Positions 61,601-64,000 of a stretch of 64,000 nt of DNA are shown here, piece by piece. Origin of the DNA: Puffinus mauretanicus (taxonomy: Eukaryota > Chordata > Aves > Procellariiformes > Procellariidae); the NCBI GenBank assembly GCA_023333565.1, contig JAJKFH010002198.1:558001-622000 (forward strand), read 5' to 3'. Every line of letters begins with the position of its first letter. Within the stretch, counting starts at the first letter, position 1. The translations under genes and the position numbers were made by a program. The notes under the pieces were generated by a model. The model made no database searches, was not told the DNA's origin, and saw nothing but the letters and a program-made list of their open reading frames with translations.

Positions 61601-63915
61601 ATATATCCGGAACTCAAATGTTCATTGTAACTAAAATGAGGGAGTCAGCAGTCCATGATGGTAGCTGGCAGGTCTCTGTCCCCTCCACTATGTCCATCTC
61701 ACCGGCACAGGCTCTAGTTTCTCACCAAAGAGCTCAGAAAAGCCAGGGCACAAGTCCTACACACACTAGACGCACCTGCTATGCGGCTGAATGAGCACCT
61801 GGGAGGTGCTGAAATAGCACATTGTTGAGGGAAACAGAAGAGCAAACATAAACTAGAAAGGACTGTGGAGACTGTATAGCTCTGCACTAATACTTGTTCC
61901 CTTCTCACTGTCTCTCTTTTTCTTTGTCTTTCTTTCAGGAAAGCTGCACCTGTCAACCTCCAAATCAGCCAGTGTATGACACAAGCCATCCAGCTGTGCG
62001 GCAGATGGCTGAACCGTGCTTTGTCCTATATACATCCATGCAGAATTATTTATAAATATCAAACCTGATACAGTGAGTGACTCAGCCGAGTTTTGCAGTT
62101 GGTAGCTGGATTGTTCTGGGCTTTTAGAAACGGTAAAATTGCTTTGCTTGACTCAAATAGACATCACAATTCTTAAAAACAGGTCTTGGATTTAAAAGCC
62201 ATCGGAGCTGCTGTTTGTGTAGCAATGTGCAGTAAAACTGAGGTGTTGCCTCCTTCAGCCACTTGAGGCTCTGGTGGGATGATGCCCTACCTGCAGCAGT
62301 CATGGGGGAAAGGGACAGAAACATCCCTTGGGCTTGTAGCTGCTATATGACAGTAGGTAGGGGACTGAGGGAGAAGCAGCACTGCCATAACAATGTAGAA
62401 AGCTCCTTGCACTACCATTCCTCCATGTGGCAGGTACAGGAGGAGGGGAGTGGAGCTATACAAGACGGGAAGTAAAAACAGAGTGAACTGGACGGTGGGG
62501 GGCTGCCGCCGCTTCTTCCCCACAGTTGGCGTACGAGCCCTTCTCTGCCTGCCCCGCTCAGCTCCTTTCGCTAACCACTGTGGGCACAAATAGAAACAGG
62601 AAGATGATAATTCTCCAAGTTCCCCGTGTCTGCCCGCTGCCTGGAGTCTCTGCCCTGAGGATTGTGGCCTGTCAGGGTAACAGGTAGTGCAAAATACCCG
62701 TCAGGGATACTCCAATCCTGTGTGATGTAGTGGAGCCAGGCACCCCCACTGTGTGACTTCCCTTCATCCTTACTGATGCACTTGCTCTGGCTCAGTCAGT
62801 AGCCATAATTATTACCTTTCTCTGTGCTATCAGGGAGCTATCCGAAGCCCATCAGACATGCAAATGATTCCAAGCTCCTCCATTAGACTCCAGCTGAACT
62901 CAGCGGGAGCTCTGCTCTTCCTTCTGTACAGCATTGCTAGTTTCATCGTTTTGGGTAAGAGAAATCATGGGAGCAACCTGAGTGGGATCTGACCAACCTC
63001 CTAGAGTCTGATCCAGGATTCCCTCAGTATCTCGGGATGCTTCTTGGAGTGCATTACTTCAGCTCACAGAGCATTGTAAACTAAAGAACTACAAATTGAA
63101 CCACATTCCCTTTGCTGGGAATGCAGATTTTGCAATTATATTAACATAAAATAGTGGTGTTATTACCTGAACCTATGCTATTGAAAAAGGTGTTTCCCAA
63201 AGGGAGGCAAAGATAATATGCAATAAAAGGAAACCTGACCTTTACTATTGTCCATCTGCATACAGATACCTGGCAGGTTGTATAGCTCTTTCACTGTTAT
63301 ATCTGCTATTTGCTGTGGTAATGTCTGAAATTCCCCTGCAGCTGTAACATTTCACAGGTCTACATCCTTTCCAGGAGACATACCAACAATGATGAGGTAT
63401 ACCACCTGCACGCTGCTCGAGTCAGGTTTAGTAACTTGCTATTATCACTCAGTCCCATCCTATCAATCCTTCAGAGAAGAAACTCCATTGAAGAAAGTGA
63501 GAGGAGGGGACTGGGCCACCATTGGGTCCGAGTCCCAGCAAAAGACCTGATTGAGACTATGAGCTCTGGCTGGCTGCTAGCTCTAGACCGTCACAGAGCA
63601 GGGAGACAGTATTTCATGCCGACATGGACTTTCACAGCCCTACAAGAAGTCATGGTGTACCACATACTTGATAAAGAAAGTGCTGTCATGACCATGTCTG
63701 CCTATTTTTCTGCTCATGGCTCTGGAAGAAGTGGATTTCTGGATCTATAAAGCTGCGTATCTTGTGACTGAAGTATGCAGACTAGGGACTAAAGTATTCA
63801 GACTAGAGACTGAGTCAATACAGGGCCCTTTTAGTGCTCCAGGTCATCCTTGGGAAGGGAACACTGTGCCTCTGTAGACTATAGATATATTTCTGTATCT
63901 TCAGTGCTAAACATC
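58696..63915. other. Intergenic DNA, no gene recognised
   Basis: Contains a 'caggcaggcaggcag' mini-repeat near 59256-59271, an AT tract near 60651-60668, a strong acceptor-like pyrimidine tract ending at 61938, and a 104-codon open frame at 63436-63750 of unknown nature. No tRNA, rRNA or conserved protein seen. Confidence 0.55.
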
Positions 63916-64000
63916 TGTTGTGGTTTAACCCCAGCTGACAACTAAACACCACACAGCTGCTTGCTCACCCTTCCCCCTGGTGGGATGGGGGAGAAAATCA
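63916..64000 (+). mobile_element. Start of an endogenous retroviral LTR, cut by the window edge
   Basis: Begins TG and reads 'tgttgtggtttaaccccagc' followed by 'cttgctcacccttccccctg' and 'gtgggatgggggagaaaatc'. This is a familiar repeat of Neoaves genomes, remembered as an LTR end. The rest lies to the right, so whether it is a solo LTR or part of a provirus cannot be told. Strand is nominal. Confidence 0.75.

Noticed and set aside
1..64000. CRISPR arrays, phage or bacterial defence systems
   Set aside because: Intron-exon structure, CR1 LINEs and LTRs show a vertebrate nuclear genome; no regularly spaced repeats were seen.

Overview
The window is vertebrate genomic DNA, AT-rich and intron-dominated, and almost certainly from a bird of the Neoaves group. 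Two signs support this. Several minus-oriented CR1 LINE fragments are present with the avian CR1 3' tail made of repeated 'agaatcatag' units. There are also two pieces of avian-type endogenous retroviral LTRs, starting near 16501 and 63916. No bacterial operons, CRISPR arrays or phage genes are present. Species and chromosome cannot be named from the sequence alone.

The only protein-coding gene I can support is the 3' part of CEP170 (centrosomal protein 170) on the plus strand. Ten constitutive-looking coding exons run from 6628 to the TGA at 44633-44635. They join with consistent splice phase (0,0 | 0,1 | 1,1 | 1,2 | 2,0 | 0,0 | 0,2 | 2,0 | 0,1 | 1,stop) into 3180 bases, or 1059 residues plus stop. 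The FHA domain and the rest of the N-terminal half lie upstream of the window. The largest exon (18851-20680, 1830 bp) carries most of the Ser/Thr-rich basic central region. The smaller downstream exons carry the conserved C-terminal region with its predicted helices. A 51-bp ORF with good splice sites and matching 1-1 phase (25077-25127) lies between exons 3 and 4 and is a candidate alternative cassette exon.

Layout: 1-6627 is an incomplete upstream intron containing an old CR1 copy at about 2363-2800. From 6628 to 44635 there are exons and introns, with CR1 and LTR fragments in the third intron. From 44636 to about 46705 is the 3' UTR, ending after a canonical AATAAA at 46680-46685. From about 46.7 kb to the end is intergenic DNA holding two more CR1 fragments (51544-51700 and 58173-58695), a degenerate tRNA-like relic near 55.0 kb, a CpG-richer patch near 54.3 kb and the start of an LTR that runs off the right edge. 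I found no convincing gene in the last 17 kb.

Novelty is limited. The most useful items to check are the candidate 51-bp cassette exon, the possible very short alternative 3' UTR, several perfect small hairpins in introns, a 35-bp perfect purine-pyrimidine alternation, and a few unexplained open stretches that may be decayed repeats.
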